64,000 nucleotides of DNA from Larix kaempferi (GCA_027924585.1 BSBM01000361.1:65377501-65441500); one strand, 5' to 3'. Positions 34,546 to 47,231 are shown, counted from the stretch's first letter. Numbers and translations: made by a program. The notes: generated by a model from the letters alone, not told the origin.

Positions 34546-35940
34546 CCTGTTTCGATTGGCCCATTTTTCTGAGTTTTTTGCTCATCTCGGCCCAGTTTTT
34601 CCAACCACCTTTCCTGCAATTTTTTGACAACCTACTGTCTCATTTTGCAGCATTAAAAAATTCATATTTATTTTCTTTTATGTGCTTTGCTACACCATTT
34701 TAAAAATTTTCAGTTCAGTGAAAGAAAAGTTGTGAAGCATTTTTTCAGTTAAAAATCTCATGTTTTGCAAGTTAAAATCAGAATTTTAAGTTGCTTCATA
34801 TTTCACCCAAGTGGGACATTAGATATTTACTATTTTTATGATATTTGCTTTACCTCAAACATTTTGACAAATCCATATTTTTTGAAAAGGTTATCAAAAC
34901 CATTTACATTTTAAATCGTTTTTTCATTTTTCGCAAGTTGAAATCGTCATTTTAATTTGTGAATAGTTTCCCAAGCGAGACAAATTCTTTTTGTACACAA
35001 CCACACCATCACACAATCTGTCACAATAAATCCAAGTGAGCCTTAAAAATTCTCTTAACTCAACCAACATTCTAACCCCATTTGGGGAACACCAAAAGAA
35101 TATTGTAGTTAGGTAGGACTGAGGGGATAAGTATTCAAATAACACCCCTCACTCACTTTCATTTTGAGACATAGTGGTTGAAATTTAGGGTACCAAAATC
35201 CCCTAGTACTTGTTAGAACGGTTTAAAACCAATTTGTTGGAAAGGCCTCTCCCTTAGGAGGGTCGAAGTATCCAGACTAGTTCTAGAGGCCTGAGTGGAC
35301 TACCGCAATCCATTCAGTCACCGAAGGACACCTACTCGTTGTTCTCGTTGTACCACCCTTGTGGGAGTACAACGGTAATAGAACAAGCTTTGCCCATTCA
35401 CCTTTCTGTACGTGTCATGAATGGGGTATCTTAGTGGACTGTCTTCTAGGATTGTCTACCCGGTGTCCCTCCTGGTAGGGGGATATCTAGCCTTTGGTTC
35501 TACAATTCATATTGTCTGACTTGGATTTCATCACCTTGTAGAGGATACATCTTGTTGAATCATAATACCATTTTAGTTAGGTGTTTGCATGCTCTACTAC
35601 CCCCCCCTTGGTCTAGTGAGTACACCACTTTTATTTTCTAGGAGCCATTTGCATGTTTGTATTTTGACCACATTTTTTTATTACTCCACTTATTATAGCA
35701 CAGCTGTTATAGTAAGTGTTTTGAGTTTAGTTGTTGGCCTGAGTGCCATTATTTTTTGCGCTCCCCTCCTACACACACGGTTGCATTAGGTTTTTTTTTT
35801 TTTTTTTCGAGCTTTCCACTCAACACCACCCATTTTAATAGACAACTATCACCATTGAGTCCCCGAGACGTTCTTGGCGTTTCAGGGGTGAACCCCCTTA
35901 GTTCGGTTCACTTGACACCACACGTCATAGACATAGAGCT
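34546..35940 (+). other. Leader of D, non-coding
   Basis: T-rich sequence, then about 35200-35560 a segment with GGAGGGTCGAAGTATCC and similar. A T run at 35790-35810. No supported gene. Confidence 0.5.
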
Positions 35941-37830
35941 TTGTCACTCGACTCCACACGTCATCGACATAGATCCCTGTCATCCGATTCTGAAGCACCT
36001 CATTTCACATCTGAATCTGAGGCGGAATCCAAAAATCCCCTCTACACTACACCCACTAGCCACATGGTTGGTACGTATTTTGACCCTTTTTTCACAGGGA
36101 CGATCGATGGAACATCATCCAACCCCACCACCACAATGGCCACCATGGAAGCCACAACTACCACACCTCCCTTAGGGATGCCTAACATGGGACCCACACC
36201 TACCTTAGGTATGCCCAACATGTGACCTACGCCTACCATCACCGCCACTACTCAGATCCCAGTAATTACTGGAACCATTCCAAACCCATCTATAACTCAT
36301 GTTGCACTTGGGGGCGCTAGCCCCTCTCACACATCTTTAGGTGGAGGGCACATCCCTTTTACAGCTAATATCCCCCTTGGGGGTAGTGGCCTGATTCATA
36401 ATGCTACCACTAGCACTTATGCCCCAGCAACCATGTCACACCCCTTTTCTAGTCTGCCATTTAATGGCTAGTCTGAACTTACCAGAACTGGAAAGGTTAA
36501 CAAATGACCCCATCAGACATGACCCTAGTTGGCCCCCCATGCCCACAAAACTCTTGTCAGACATTCCAAAGTTTGAAGGGAAGGCTAGAAAAGACCCACA
36601 AAACCAAGTCATGTCTTTTAACCTATGGTGTCACTCAAACTCCATAGTCGATGATTCTATTCGACTCTGTCTGTTGCAAATAAATTTCACCGGCTCGAAA
36701 TCCAAATGGTATATTGAGTAGCCCCATGGGACACACCTTACGTTCACATCCCTTGCCTCAACTTTCCTACAGTTCTTTCAACTACTCGTCCGCTATGATG
36801 CAAGAGTAGAAATCCTACTATCTTGTAGACAAAATATGGCCACCCATATCACAGATCATATCCATGAGTGGCGTAAGTGTCGAAGTCTGTGCAAAATTAA
36901 ACTAGACAACTGAATTTTCCTAGATTGGTTTCTAAAATATCTCCTTCCACTCATAGCCAAGGATGTGGCTTCTGAACGACCCTAGTTGGAAGAAGAAGCT
37001 ATTTTAAAATCCTAGCAGTTTGACTTGATCTACGCTCAGTCTGGCTATTTATACACAATCTTACCGGATGCCCCGTGCACGGTGATCTAGCCCGGAGCAA
37101 CGCGCTGGGGGCATCCCATGCCACTGACAGTATCATTGGCTAGGTTATGGCACAAAACAAACCTTTCACCATGATGAGTACCATTAACTCCCTAGACCTC
37201 TCTAGGGATACATCTCATTCTGGAGCTACAACTTTGTATGCTCCAATGACGCACACCCACCACACTCATGGACCCTCATGTCCCCCACAGTGTTATGGGA
37301 AAGCACCCTCAGCTTATGCGCCACCTACATATTATCACCAGCAGGCCAATCAGACTTTGGTTCACCCACAAGCCCAATCGGCTTATTACCCTCAACAGGA
37401 AGCACCTGCTTCCCCATCACTTCCAATAGCTCAAGGTTACCAACAACCACAACAAGCATCGGGTCCACCTCCGAACCCTATCGCTTACTACCCACCGCAA
37501 CCTACTCCAGAACCTGCTCGGCCTCAAGCCTCCCCTACTGCCCAAAGTTAAGTATATGTGCAACAAAACCAACCTCACAACCAGAACAACCAGCGTAATC
37601 AAGGAGGTCAACAGAACCGCAGGAGAGGACACAACCGTGGAAACAATCAGCCTCAAAACTAGGGCAGATAGCCACCCAATCCTCCAAACAACAATAACGT
37701 TACTCCCGCAAACCAAAACCTTGATCGTCCACCGAAACAGGGAAAAAATCCTAACTTGAGAACAAACCATCTGTGTTCCATATGTGGAGTATACAGCCAT
37801 TACACACATAATTGCCCCCATTTGGACTGA
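35941..37830 (+). pseudogene. gag of element D with zinc knuckle
   Basis: N-terminal Ser/Thr/Pro-rich part (MSLDSTRHRHRSLSSDS ... TTTPPLGMPNM), then the capsid region (36460-36720): LERLTNDPIRHDPSWP, SDIPKFEGKARKDPQNQV, CHSNSIVDDSIRLCLLQ, KWYIE. After several stops (36720-37146) comes a Tyr/Pro/Gln-rich open stretch (37147-37551) and a basic segment NQRNQGGQQNRRRGHNRG. A zinc knuckle CSICGVYSHYTHNC (C-x2-C-x4-H-x4-C) near 37768-37809 closes the gag. The capsid aligns with that of C. Frame changes and stops make it non-functional. Confidence 0.75.
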
Positions 37831-37908
37831 GCACGCCAACTCTGGACCGATGACGCCCAATGCCAAGGGCACGCTGCATAGCCAGCACCACCTCCTCAAC
37901 CGCAACCC

Positions 37909-38830
37909 ATGATTTTGCAGAATCCTCTACCCAACCAAGGAGTAGTAAACACCCTTCCAATGGATCCCCCACAAGGATCCGTTGCACCACAGCAGCAAAT
38001 TACCTATGCTGCAAACGATTACCAGCATATAGAGTCAAGCACTCACCATCTTCTAATGATGTCATCAAATGATATCAACCTTCAAACTCGCCGAAACCAA
38101 TACGACTCAGCTCCTAAAACCATGCCCACTGATCCATCCAAAAGCAGACTTCCAACGGATCAGCCATTGCACATACCTAATATGCCCATGGAGGGGGGTC
38201 CTAAAGCCCCTCGTTTCCTCATACGACGGATAAACAACAACCCTAATGCTCGTGCAACTTCAAACTATAGCATTGTAGAAGACTTATCCCAATCCCCCGC
38301 TGTTATGTCCGCTCTAGAAGTCCTAAAAAACTGTCCTGCACAGAGGAACTTATTATTGTCTTCCATTGGTGCCATAGACCCTAATGACTCCCATATGATG
38401 GCATTTTACTTAGACCAAGCCGAACCATGGTTTCCTTCAACACTATCTTTTCAGGTTCCTATATCCATTCGAAACCTTGTTGTTCATCGGTGCATCATCA
38501 ATGAAGGTGCCTCCACCTGTGTTATGTCGACTTTTGTTTAGCAGAAACTTGGATCACCTACACTATAGCCATCAACTACCGCATTGCGAGCCTATGATGG
38601 TCATTCTGCTCAATTGCAACTCTTGTTAGTTAATGTGCCCGTGCATCTTAAGGGAAAATTGGTTCTCATAGATATTGATGTCATCAATGCCTAGCTTGAT
38701 TACAACCTCCTATTAGGATGGATTTACATGTATAAAATGAAGGCTATCGCTTCATCCGTTTTCCACCTCATGATGTTTCCCCACGAAGGACGCATAGTAA
38801 AAATCGACCAGGTAACATACTATGATCATA
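37909..38830 (+). pseudogene. Protease region of D
   Basis: The pre-protease motif SIVEDLSQSPAVMSALEVL with QRNLLLSSIGA is followed by the active site IINEGASTCVMS, a stop (TAG near 38540), QKLGSP, then DYNLLLG and the motif MMFPHEGRIVKIDQVTYY. The catalytic Asp is Asn here (the C copy has DEG), so catalytic loss is expected. The first 211 codons (37909-38541) are open. Confidence 0.68.
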
Positions 38831-39574
38831 ATGCCCCCACAGCACCTGAAAACATTCTACCTATGATCGAGCAACCCATTCAGAGTGCACCCACATCGTT
38901 CGTCTCCTCAAACGGACCCAGGATATATTTGGATACTCCCATGACCTACACTTTCCCATCTATCCCACCCCCTTTATGGATAACATACGTATCTGATTTA
39001 TGCACCCTTTCGCACCACACACAACCACCTACTCAACAACCACCATTACTGCCACAACTAGCTGCAGTGCCTAGTCACATCGGAGTAACACCGATTCACA
39101 CTATCCCATTCTTATTTCCCCCTTTAGGAGCCATCAACACACTAGTAATGGATACCCTCAAAATTCCAGGGTTAACATCAGGACTACCTGTGTGGTACCT
39201 ACCTACCCCAACTCCTCCCCCAACACCGAATGTCATTTTACAACTGGTGCAACCCATCAATACCTCCAACCGTCCACCCCCCGGTGTCACGAACTTCCAA
39301 AACCGACCACCTACAACAGTGGCCACTGCATCAACATCCAATTATACTCCCCCACCACTTCGCAACATAGGGGGAAGAGGCCCACAAACCTAAACCACTG
39401 GACCCACCACTCGCACCCCACCAACAACTCCAAAGTTGGTGAAGAATCCCCCAACAATTTGAGTTCCCCCTAAGTGCTCTTTGTGCGACGATATAGGCCA
39501 TGCTACCCATCAATGTCCGCAATTACCAGCACTTCAATAACACATGAATATGTTGGATGACGACACTAACATAT
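38831..39574 (+). pseudogene. Pro-rich region with a second zinc-knuckle motif
   Basis: After the protease an open Pro/Thr-rich frame runs to 39393 (TPTPPPTPNVILQLVQP, PPPLRNIGGRG). After two stops it ends with CSLCDDIGHATHQC (C-x2-C-x4-H-x4-C, about 39474-39515). RT would be expected here. This looks like the end of a gag of another lineage or an extra nucleocapsid-like domain. It is cut by the LTR of E. Confidence 0.55.
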
Positions 39575-40276
39575 TGTTGATGCCCCGAAGATCGCAACAT
39601 CAAGCAGAAAGGGATTCTCCCTGGTAAACTATCCCAATTAGATTGTCCACCGTTTGATATGGGGAATCCATCCGGTTAGAGGTTCTTCCTACCGTTAGAT
39701 TTGTAGATTTGCTTCTTTTACACCGGTTATGGCCCCATTCACCATTCTTTTTTATTTTATTATTAAAAATATGTGCAAGTGCCTAAGCTAATTTAATCTA
39801 AATGCAGAGCTTGAAACAAATCTGTAACTAAGACTGAAATAAATCTAATCTATCCTTGCAAGGAGCAGAATGTAAATATGAGCAATATGCTGAAAGAAAT
39901 ATCCAAATATCAACAGATAACCATTAAATAATAAAGATACATCTACAACAAGAGATTTAAAGATATAAAAGATAGCTTTTAATCCATATGAAATCACTCT
40001 ATCACTCATGTTAGGAGAAACATCATTGCACAGAAAAATAGTAAGCTCATTTGACACACAAAAATAATTCTGAACAGCAAAGAAAGATCTCATTGCAAGA
40101 TATGAACACCACAAGAATAATCCATCAAACATCCAACATCCATTTAAGGCAAACGACGTCCTCTCCAGGCTCTTTATTAGGAAAAATCGCTTTCTTGGAG
40201 CTCGTTACAAAATAGTTCGTACCAACTAAGAAGCTTCTTTTCCCTGCCAAAAAGTCCTCTACTTCTTCTAACCTTC

Positions 40277-40285
40277 TATTTATAA
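40277..40285 (-). promoter_or_regulatory. TATA box in the 3' LTR of E
   Basis: Minus strand TTATAAATAG, the same as at 54015-54023. It lies downstream of the long LTR frame, so that frame falls in U3 and R/U5 would be about 650-700 bases. Confidence 0.5.
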
Positions 40286-40493
40286 CTTTACAAAGTGCCC
40301 CTTGGGCTGACAAGTGTACCCTAATTCTATAACCTCCTTCCTTGGCTTTCATCGTATCCTTACAAAGCCTATGAATACGTGGAAGGTTTTACATATAGGA
40401 CAAAACAAGGGACCAGCTGTCCTTTTAAAGCATTTATACAAAGGTAGAATTTCATCTTTTCTGCTTGATTAAAACAAAATAAGAATGATCTGT

Positions 40494-43400
40494 CTATTCT
40501 GCTAGGGCTTCTGCCTATTGACTTGAAGACACGCCTCCACCAACCGGATCGCTTGAAATTACTGGGCCATCTATACTTTGAATGTATGAGGTCCATTGGT
40601 TGATATCCTTTACGATGAGCTTGCTACGGGAAGATACTGTTGGCTGGGACGCTATTTCATGCTTGCGCAGGTCCAATTTGGTCAACTCTTTTCCCTCTGT
40701 GGCCTCTTTTGCCATCGCTTCTAGGAAGTAAATATGTATTGTAGGTTGACAAATGAACTGTTGAAATTTGTCCTGAGTCAATACTTCTATCTTCTTGATA
40801 TAAGCCAAGTCTTCGTCCAGCTCGTTCTGCAACTTGAACAATCGGTCTTCTTCTTTTGGGAAATAATAAATGGAGGTGGGGAGAACCAGATGACACTTGC
40901 TAAGCGATTCCCTGAGTGTGGAGTAGATCGAACAACACTTGCTGACCATCTTTTTGATTTCCAAACTTAGCTTGGTGCCGCAATCCTTGGAAAATTCAAG
41001 GATTCCTATATCCATGTCCAATTCATCTCCTATAGCAGCGCGCAAGTGTGAAGGGAGCTGAGATTTTCCCTTTTTCCACTCAGATTGTCGTTTCAGCTCC
41101 TCTACATGATTTGCAAACTTTTCTCTATTCTTTAGGGCTTTGGTTTCAATCATTGTCATTTTCTTAATCATATATTTCACGCTCCAAATCTCTTCTGATA
41201 TTAGTACTAGCAGCTGATGGATTTTAATCCACATATCACATGCTTGTTTGTGAAATGTGGACAAATTTTGCTGGTCTTCCGCTGCCTCTTTGAGTTGTCT
41301 TGGTAGTTATTCCTTTTCTTGAATCAGCCCTTCAAATTTTTGCTAGTGGAGCTGAATTTGCTGAGCCTTGCTTGCTTCGAGTTCCTCAAATTCTGTTATC
41401 CGAGCCTTCAGATTCTCCAACTCACCTTTAGAGATAGCCAACTGCATTTCTAAGGAGTTCTTCTCATTCTCGAGCCGGAGAACTCCTGAATTGAGCATCA
41501 GATGCTCTCCTAACAACTCATTGTATTTCTCCTTCAGTTTGTTTGCTTCCAATACCTCCCTCTTTCTATCATCTTCGATATTAAGGCACTGCTCCCTATA
41601 ATGCTTTATCTTTTCTTTCAAAAAATCAATATTGGCTTTAGTTGCGTTAGCTGATGCTACAGTGCATTGGGCTTGAAATGTGGGGTCAGCATCAGTTATT
41701 TGGACCAACGTTTTCTCTGTTATCCATAGTTCATAATCATCCTCCTTGGTTTCTACATTCTTTGTCTTGCCTTCCATTTTCTTTACTCTCCTATCAATGA
41801 TGGCCCTTTTCTTCTCACTGAAATATACAGTATCCAGGTCTGCTATTTTGCACTGCTTCTTGGGGTTATATGGGGTCAGCGCTAAGCTCCCTGAATAGGG
41901 ACCCTTTTTCCTGAGTTCCCCCTGGGGTGCATATCAATGGTGGGTCCACCTCCATATCTGTCGGAGTAGATGGATCCGGCTCGAGAGACTTCTCTGTCTG
42001 CTCTTTCCCCTTTTCTCCTGTTGACTCTTCTTGCTTTGTCTGCAATCCATCTACTCCTTTAGATAGGGGCCTTTTCTCTTCCTCATGCTGCTGCTTGGAA
42101 GCTTTCTCTTGGGATACCTTATCTTCTCCTTCTTTCTGGATCCTGGAAGCCTCTTCTTGCTGTTTCAATTGAGAGGCTTGCTCCTGTTGCTTCCTTGCAA
42201 TCTCCTCTTGTTGAAGCTTGGCAGCTAGCTCACCTTGAATCCTTACTTGTTCTTGGTCTTGCTGCTGCTTGAGAGATTTCTCTTGGAGCACTCTGTCCTG
42301 CTCCAACTTGAGGGTTTGCTCTTGGAGCACTTTGTTCTGCTCCAATTCTGATGGATCCCCTGATTGTGAGGTCGATGCCTCCTGCTCTCTTTGGATCAAA
42401 CCAACAGGTTTGGGGTTTGGATCTTTCACAGCTTTCGTATTGTAACGCTTTCCTAACTCAGTTAGGTTGTGGGTGCTCCTGTAGAATTCTTCATCTCGGT
42501 CCGCCGTATGAGCATATTCAAAGGAGATCTTGAGGTCAAGACAATGCTGGCTTACCGCACCATTGGGGTCATGTCTTCTGAAAGGGACCAAGCCAAAATG
42601 GAAAAATTCTAAGCCTCGAGAGTAATTTTCCCCGTCTCTTGCTCTCGGGAGGCTGTAAGCTCCGATGGTAAATGGCATGGGAGGATACATGCCCTTCCTC
42701 CAGTCTGACAAGAACTTACTTATTGCGCCGGTGCCGAAGAGTTGTCTCACAGCCTCCTTGTGAACTACAAAGTCCGTGACATACCTACGGAACATAAATG
42801 GCTCATGAGTTCCTCCACTCATCCTGATGTATGTACCTTCTACACTGTGATAAGTCCCCAAATTGTTCAATGATGGGCATTGCATTCTCCGACATACAAT
42901 CTGGCTCTTGTACGAAGATAAGCTGGTACAATGGCATGATAAACCTCTCGCAAACCATCTTGTAATGGTTTGCGTATTTACTTGCCCATGTACACTGATA
43001 AGCTATGAAGAGAGCTATTTCATTTGGCTTCCATGAGCAACCCAAGTCTTGGAATGAATGCTTGCTTAACAGGAAATCAATCAGGTATGAAGACATGAAT
43101 AAATCTACCTTCTTTTGGGTTAGTCCTCCTTGGGCTGCTGCTAACTATGAGGCCAGGCTATCTGAAATTATTTCATCCCAGTTGAAGATGGTGCCTTTCG
43201 TGGCTATATGAAATATCACCGGCACCCATCCAATCTTAAACACATTGCCATTAGGCATGCCGAAGAGCCGACTCAACATCAGGATGATGAGTCTGTAAGG
43301 GGTCTTTAGGAGGTTGCTTTCATATTCATTGTTCTGCCTCCTCCTGATCTGCCTGTCATTTATCGTCATCTTACGGGCAGATTCTAGCAAGTCCATTTGA

Positions 43401-43672
43401 TGCTTTTCCATCCATTCATCATTTAAACAAGCCCTAGATGAAGGAAATCTGTAGGTAGTAGTAACATGCTTGGGAGCAAAAGATGCCAGGCTCAACCCAT
43501 TTTTATCATTCATGAGCCTTGTGTCAGTTCGGATGTTGGGAATTATCCATCTGACAATTTCAGAACTAGGGAACAGCTTTGGCCGAGTTGTTGCCTTATG
43601 CAAACAGGACCTTCTGATGTTGGAATACACTAGATCATCCTCTATATAGGTTGTTGAACTATCTTGAGCCAT
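40494..43672 (-). pseudogene. U3 reading frame of E: long coiled-coil, Gln-rich protein (left copy)
   Basis: A sense-strand frame of about 1,050 codons from MAQDSSTTYIEDDLVYS (43672) to the stop at 40494. The N-terminal part (residues 1-420) is globular-looking, with SFAPKHVTTTYRFPSS, FNWDEIISDSLAS and MSSYLIDFLL. The middle (about 42430-42030) is Gln/Glu-rich coiled coil, repeating forms of LEQDRVLQEKSLKQQQ. After STPTDMEVDPP comes a second coiled coil (NIDFLKEKIKHYREQC, LENEKNSLEMQL), then a helical C-terminus (KLIVKDINQWTSYIQS). I do not recognise the family. It is broken by a stop at 43145, a frame change near 42880, a frame change near 41905, stops near 41343 and 41308, and a stop at 40515. 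The right copy is open at 41905, 41308 and 40515. Confidence 0.6.
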
Positions 43673-44015
43673 GATGAATCTCTATAGATCACCCCATTGA
43701 AATTCAGGAGCGGAGCTCCCAGGGGAAACACCAGTGGTAGCTTGTGTGTTAGGAAACATCGTGACGAGAGGAGTATCTAATAGAATTTCAACCTCTGAGT
43801 CTGAGGTTACTTTCTGAGCTGCCTTCTTCTTTGCTAACTTCCTATGCATGGTAATCCTGTGGTGAGCAAGGCAACATCAAAAGACTTTAGTTAGACCACT
43901 ACTCCAAGCACTAGCAGCACTCTACGACAAAGCCAAAATATAACACTTCTACAGTATATAGGTTGTCTTAAACAATCATAATCATCTTCATTTCATGTTT
44001 AAGCTTAATTCAACA

Positions 44016-44029
44016 ATGCCCCTCCATGC
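44016..44029 (-). promoter_or_regulatory. Candidate polypurine tract of E
   Basis: Minus strand GCATGGAGGGGCAT directly before TGTTGAATTAAGC. It is the best purine run I found between integrase and the LTR frame, but it is short and unconfirmed. Confidence 0.35.
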
Positions 44030-47000
44030 TAAAAGCAAAGACAAAACATCAGGACAGTGGGCAGGATCATCTTTGAATCTGCGCAGGTATTCCCTGAATT
44101 GTTACACACACTTGTGTGAGCCTGAGAAGATTTCTGCGCTGGCACCTAAACAAAGCTTTGCGCCGAGCTTGGGATTTTGCGCACGCTAAGATTAGTGATC
44201 TAATGTGCGCTGGGGTATAAGCAGGATTTTATGCGCTAAGATTTAAACATTTCATGCGCGCTGGCACCTAAGATTATTTGTGCAACAAGGATAAACACAT
44301 TCGTGCGCTAGCTCTAACAATTTCGCATGCGCTATCCTAAACTTATTTCTGCGCTAGCGCTTAACATTTTACTGTGCATCAGTGTTAGTGGAGATTGCAT
44401 TGAAGATGGATCAATCCCGCAGCTGCGGGCCTCTATCGGTTAAGGATCGAGGTTGGTTTCAAGTTTCGGAATGGGCTTGATGGGTTGATTTAACACATCC
44501 CTATGGAAGCTTCGGCCGAATATTGTGGGTTTTATGCAACCTCGGCATGAATGAACATTGCTTTCGGTTGAGCAAGGAATTTCGGTGTTCACAGAACGGA
44601 GCTTTAGCTGCAAGGAATGAGAAGGATTGGGTTTTACGTGCATTAGATGCTTGGTAGGGAGCTTTGTTTTGCAAACAAGACCTTGGGATGCTGCGGCTTC
44701 TCCGTGTTTTGAGTGAAAAAATCTGTGGCCGCTAAGATACCGCTGGGATGATTCAATCTTATGGCCAGAGCAGGGTAAGCACTTCAAACTTTAAAAAACA
44801 GAGACTCTATTCACGGAAGAAGAGCTTAAACAGAAACAAGCTATTACGCAACCAAGAAAAACATATAACTTTCAAATGCGTTTGTGGGGAACTGCGGGTT
44901 TCGCTTGGCAAATGAAAGCTCTGTGAGGAAAACCAGGGATGTCGAAAACGCGACAGAGGGAAAATACTTATGTGCTTGTGAGAAAGGGCCGTCTCTGCCC
45001 TGGTTTGCATGCATCGACCTCGTATACTCACAGGGAAAAGAACAATGACTATCCTATGCCCTCTCTAGCTTTCATGTAGAGTAAAACGAAGGCCATTTGA
45101 GCTACTTAATCTATGCGCAAGTGATTTTAACCTACTAATCCAATAACAGGATTGGGAAAGAGCCTACCTGTCAGTATGGCGAGCGTTCCGAGACCTCAAC
45201 TGTTTGCAGCAAATGGCAGTCTCTAACTTCAACGTGAATGGCAAGCGCTCCGAGTGCAAATGACTAAATAAAACCCAAAATGCCATTGCATACGTTAAAT
45301 AGGGGAAGAGTTAAATTCTCATGTACGTCTAAATTTGGGAGGGTTATAAGAACGGGGCTCGAGAAATCTATCATTAAGAGTGGCACATGGCCTCATTAAA
45401 GGCCCTACTGACTCCGCCATTGCACAGGGATCAAGGAGATCTTTTCATGCCGAGTACCAATTTAACATTCATGCCAAGTAGGGAGCATAATCTTTTGCAT
45501 TATGTGACAAGCACATGTTAAAAAATAAACCTTGTGCTCAAGCTACGATCCTGGCATTAGGGTTGCGCTCATAAAACCGTGCCAAACATGAGTTATCGTG
45601 AAAGACAGAACGTGTATTTGCAAGTGGGAAGGATAAGCGTGTCTCCTGCGCTTGTGGCATCAACTCTATCATCATGGTCTACGTTGGAGAAACGCGCCAA
45701 CTTTTAATTCTTCCAATGAGGTGAAGCGCAACTCCAAGGTGGGAATATAATGATAATTCTTGTGTCTTCGGCGACCGAGAAAAGGTTATCTCTTGCGCTA
45801 ACAGTGGCCGGTTTATTGCCAACAAATGCGTGCCAGACAAAAGACTTGGGACTTGTCAAAAGGGCAGCTGAGTTAGAACTAAAGTCTGCGCTGAGCAAGG
45901 GGATTATGGTTAGAGGCGCATCAAAGTGGCGGCGGACTTAAGGCTAAAACTTGCACTACAGCGGGTGAGTTAAGACCAAAATATGCGCTAAAGGAAAAGG
46001 ATGACTTTGCCTTAGACAAAATGAGAAAACTGTTTTGGAAGCAAGTTATGAAATTCTGCCTAGTTAGAGAAAAACCCAAAATATAAAGTAAAAACTTGCT
46101 AAAAAAGTGTTGAGAGGAGGGGCCCCAAATAACTTCAAAATTTTGGGGAAGGATGTTGCAGCAACAACAATTGGCGAATCGCTGGTGAAAACAGATCTCT
46201 GAAAACCATCTCGCTTATCGGAAGAATTCCTTTTAAAAGCTGTTCACCTTATGTGCAGCAGTCGGCTCAAGCGTTCGAATCTCGGCAAAGGAAGAGGTCA
46301 CTTTATCCATTGGTCATTGGGAGAAGGGAGCCTCGATGAAGACATCTTTAAAACTTTCCAAGGGCCAACATATGGGGTTCATTTTAGAAGATTCATCTTT
46401 TAGATGACCACTGCTATCGGACTCCACAGGATTTGCAACAACATCTCATAGACACTATTGCTCTTGTTCCTCATTCCCATGCCGCCTGCATCCATTTGGA
46501 TGTTCATACATTTGACAGCTTTGCTGTTTGAGCCTTCCAGAAATATTTTCTTTAAAATACGATCTTTGATTTTGGCTCCTCAATCCATAATGTCCTTTTG
46601 TGTGACTGAGAGATTTTATTGATTTATCAAACCTCACAGACGGAGAGGATCCTAGCTTGAGCTGAGTCTTTTGGACAGCTTTCTTGAGCTGCATGCTCTG
46701 CTTTTATCTCAGCCATGCTTTGATTGAGGTGAGAATCTCTGGAAAACAGACCCTTGATTATAAGCCCTTTTGGGTTTAAATTTGCAGCATGGAGTCACTT
46801 CAATACCCTATGCCTTCAAGATGTGCTACCTTTCCGTGGGTCCAACCACAACGATCTTCTTGAGATGATTTTTAGTGTGATGGTGGATGGAGCCTAAGGA
46901 TAGTGGTAAAGATAATCATAGATATCTGCTATTTAAACAAGGGTTAGTGTGACCAATAGAAGAGGAACTCTTCATTCTGGAGAACGATCAACAAAGCCGA

Positions 47001-47231
47001 AATGCATGGGTAAACTTTCTTTCGAGGATACATTTCCAACTTCACGAGTTGTGCGATTTCTTGTGAGATCTACCTTCATGAGAGGCCCAATTGCAGGTGA
47101 CTTAGGAAGACAAATTTGTACAAAAAGTTCAAAGGCTGAGAGGAAAAGGCAATTTAGCTGAAGCACAAAAAACAAAGACTAAAGTAAAATAAAAGAAAAG
47201 CTTTATTTATGTACAGAAAGTCTCATCGAGA
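44030..47231 (-). other. Spacer between integrase and 3' LTR of E
   Basis: 3.2 kb without a supported gene; small frames are scattered. It contains an array of TGCGCT-type repeats (44120-44400) and further isolated copies around 45630-46000. A minus-strand AATAAA lies near 47200 just after the integrase stop. A long non-coding 3' region is common in Tat elements. Confidence 0.5.
44120..44400. repeat. Diverged TGCGCT-type repeat array
   Basis: About nine copies of a motif such as TGCGCTGGCACCTAA, TGCGCTAAGATTTAA and TGCGCTAGCGCTTAA, spaced about 22-37 bases, in a region otherwise poor in CpG. Confidence 0.6.

Larger units (their letters stand above)
33371..39574 (+). mobile_element. Element D, Ogre/Tat-like Ty3/gypsy, cut by E
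   Basis: Plus-strand element beginning with an LTR (TGTTAACACG) inside the RT of C; left flank GTTAC. It contains a primer-like site, a leader with a 33-bp minisatellite, gag, protease and an extra Pro-rich tail with a second zinc-knuckle motif. At 39575 the LTR of E interrupts it; RT and the rest are not in the window. Sequence is related to C but distinct. Confidence 0.75.
39575..44015 (-). repeat. 3' LTR of E (left); inner edge tentative
   Basis: The outer edge 39575 is firm. Homology with 53313-55793 proves repeat character to about 42058. I propose an inner edge at 44015 (CAACA), because the next bases read GGAGGGGCAT on the minus strand, like a purine tract before TGTTGAATTAAGC. The long frame then starts about 340 bases inside the LTR. 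Confidence 0.6.

Noticed and set aside
34269-34703. Reading frames of 116-129 codons on both strands with 11-residue periodicity
   Set aside because: They are the two-strand reading of the 33-bp minisatellite in a retrotransposon leader.
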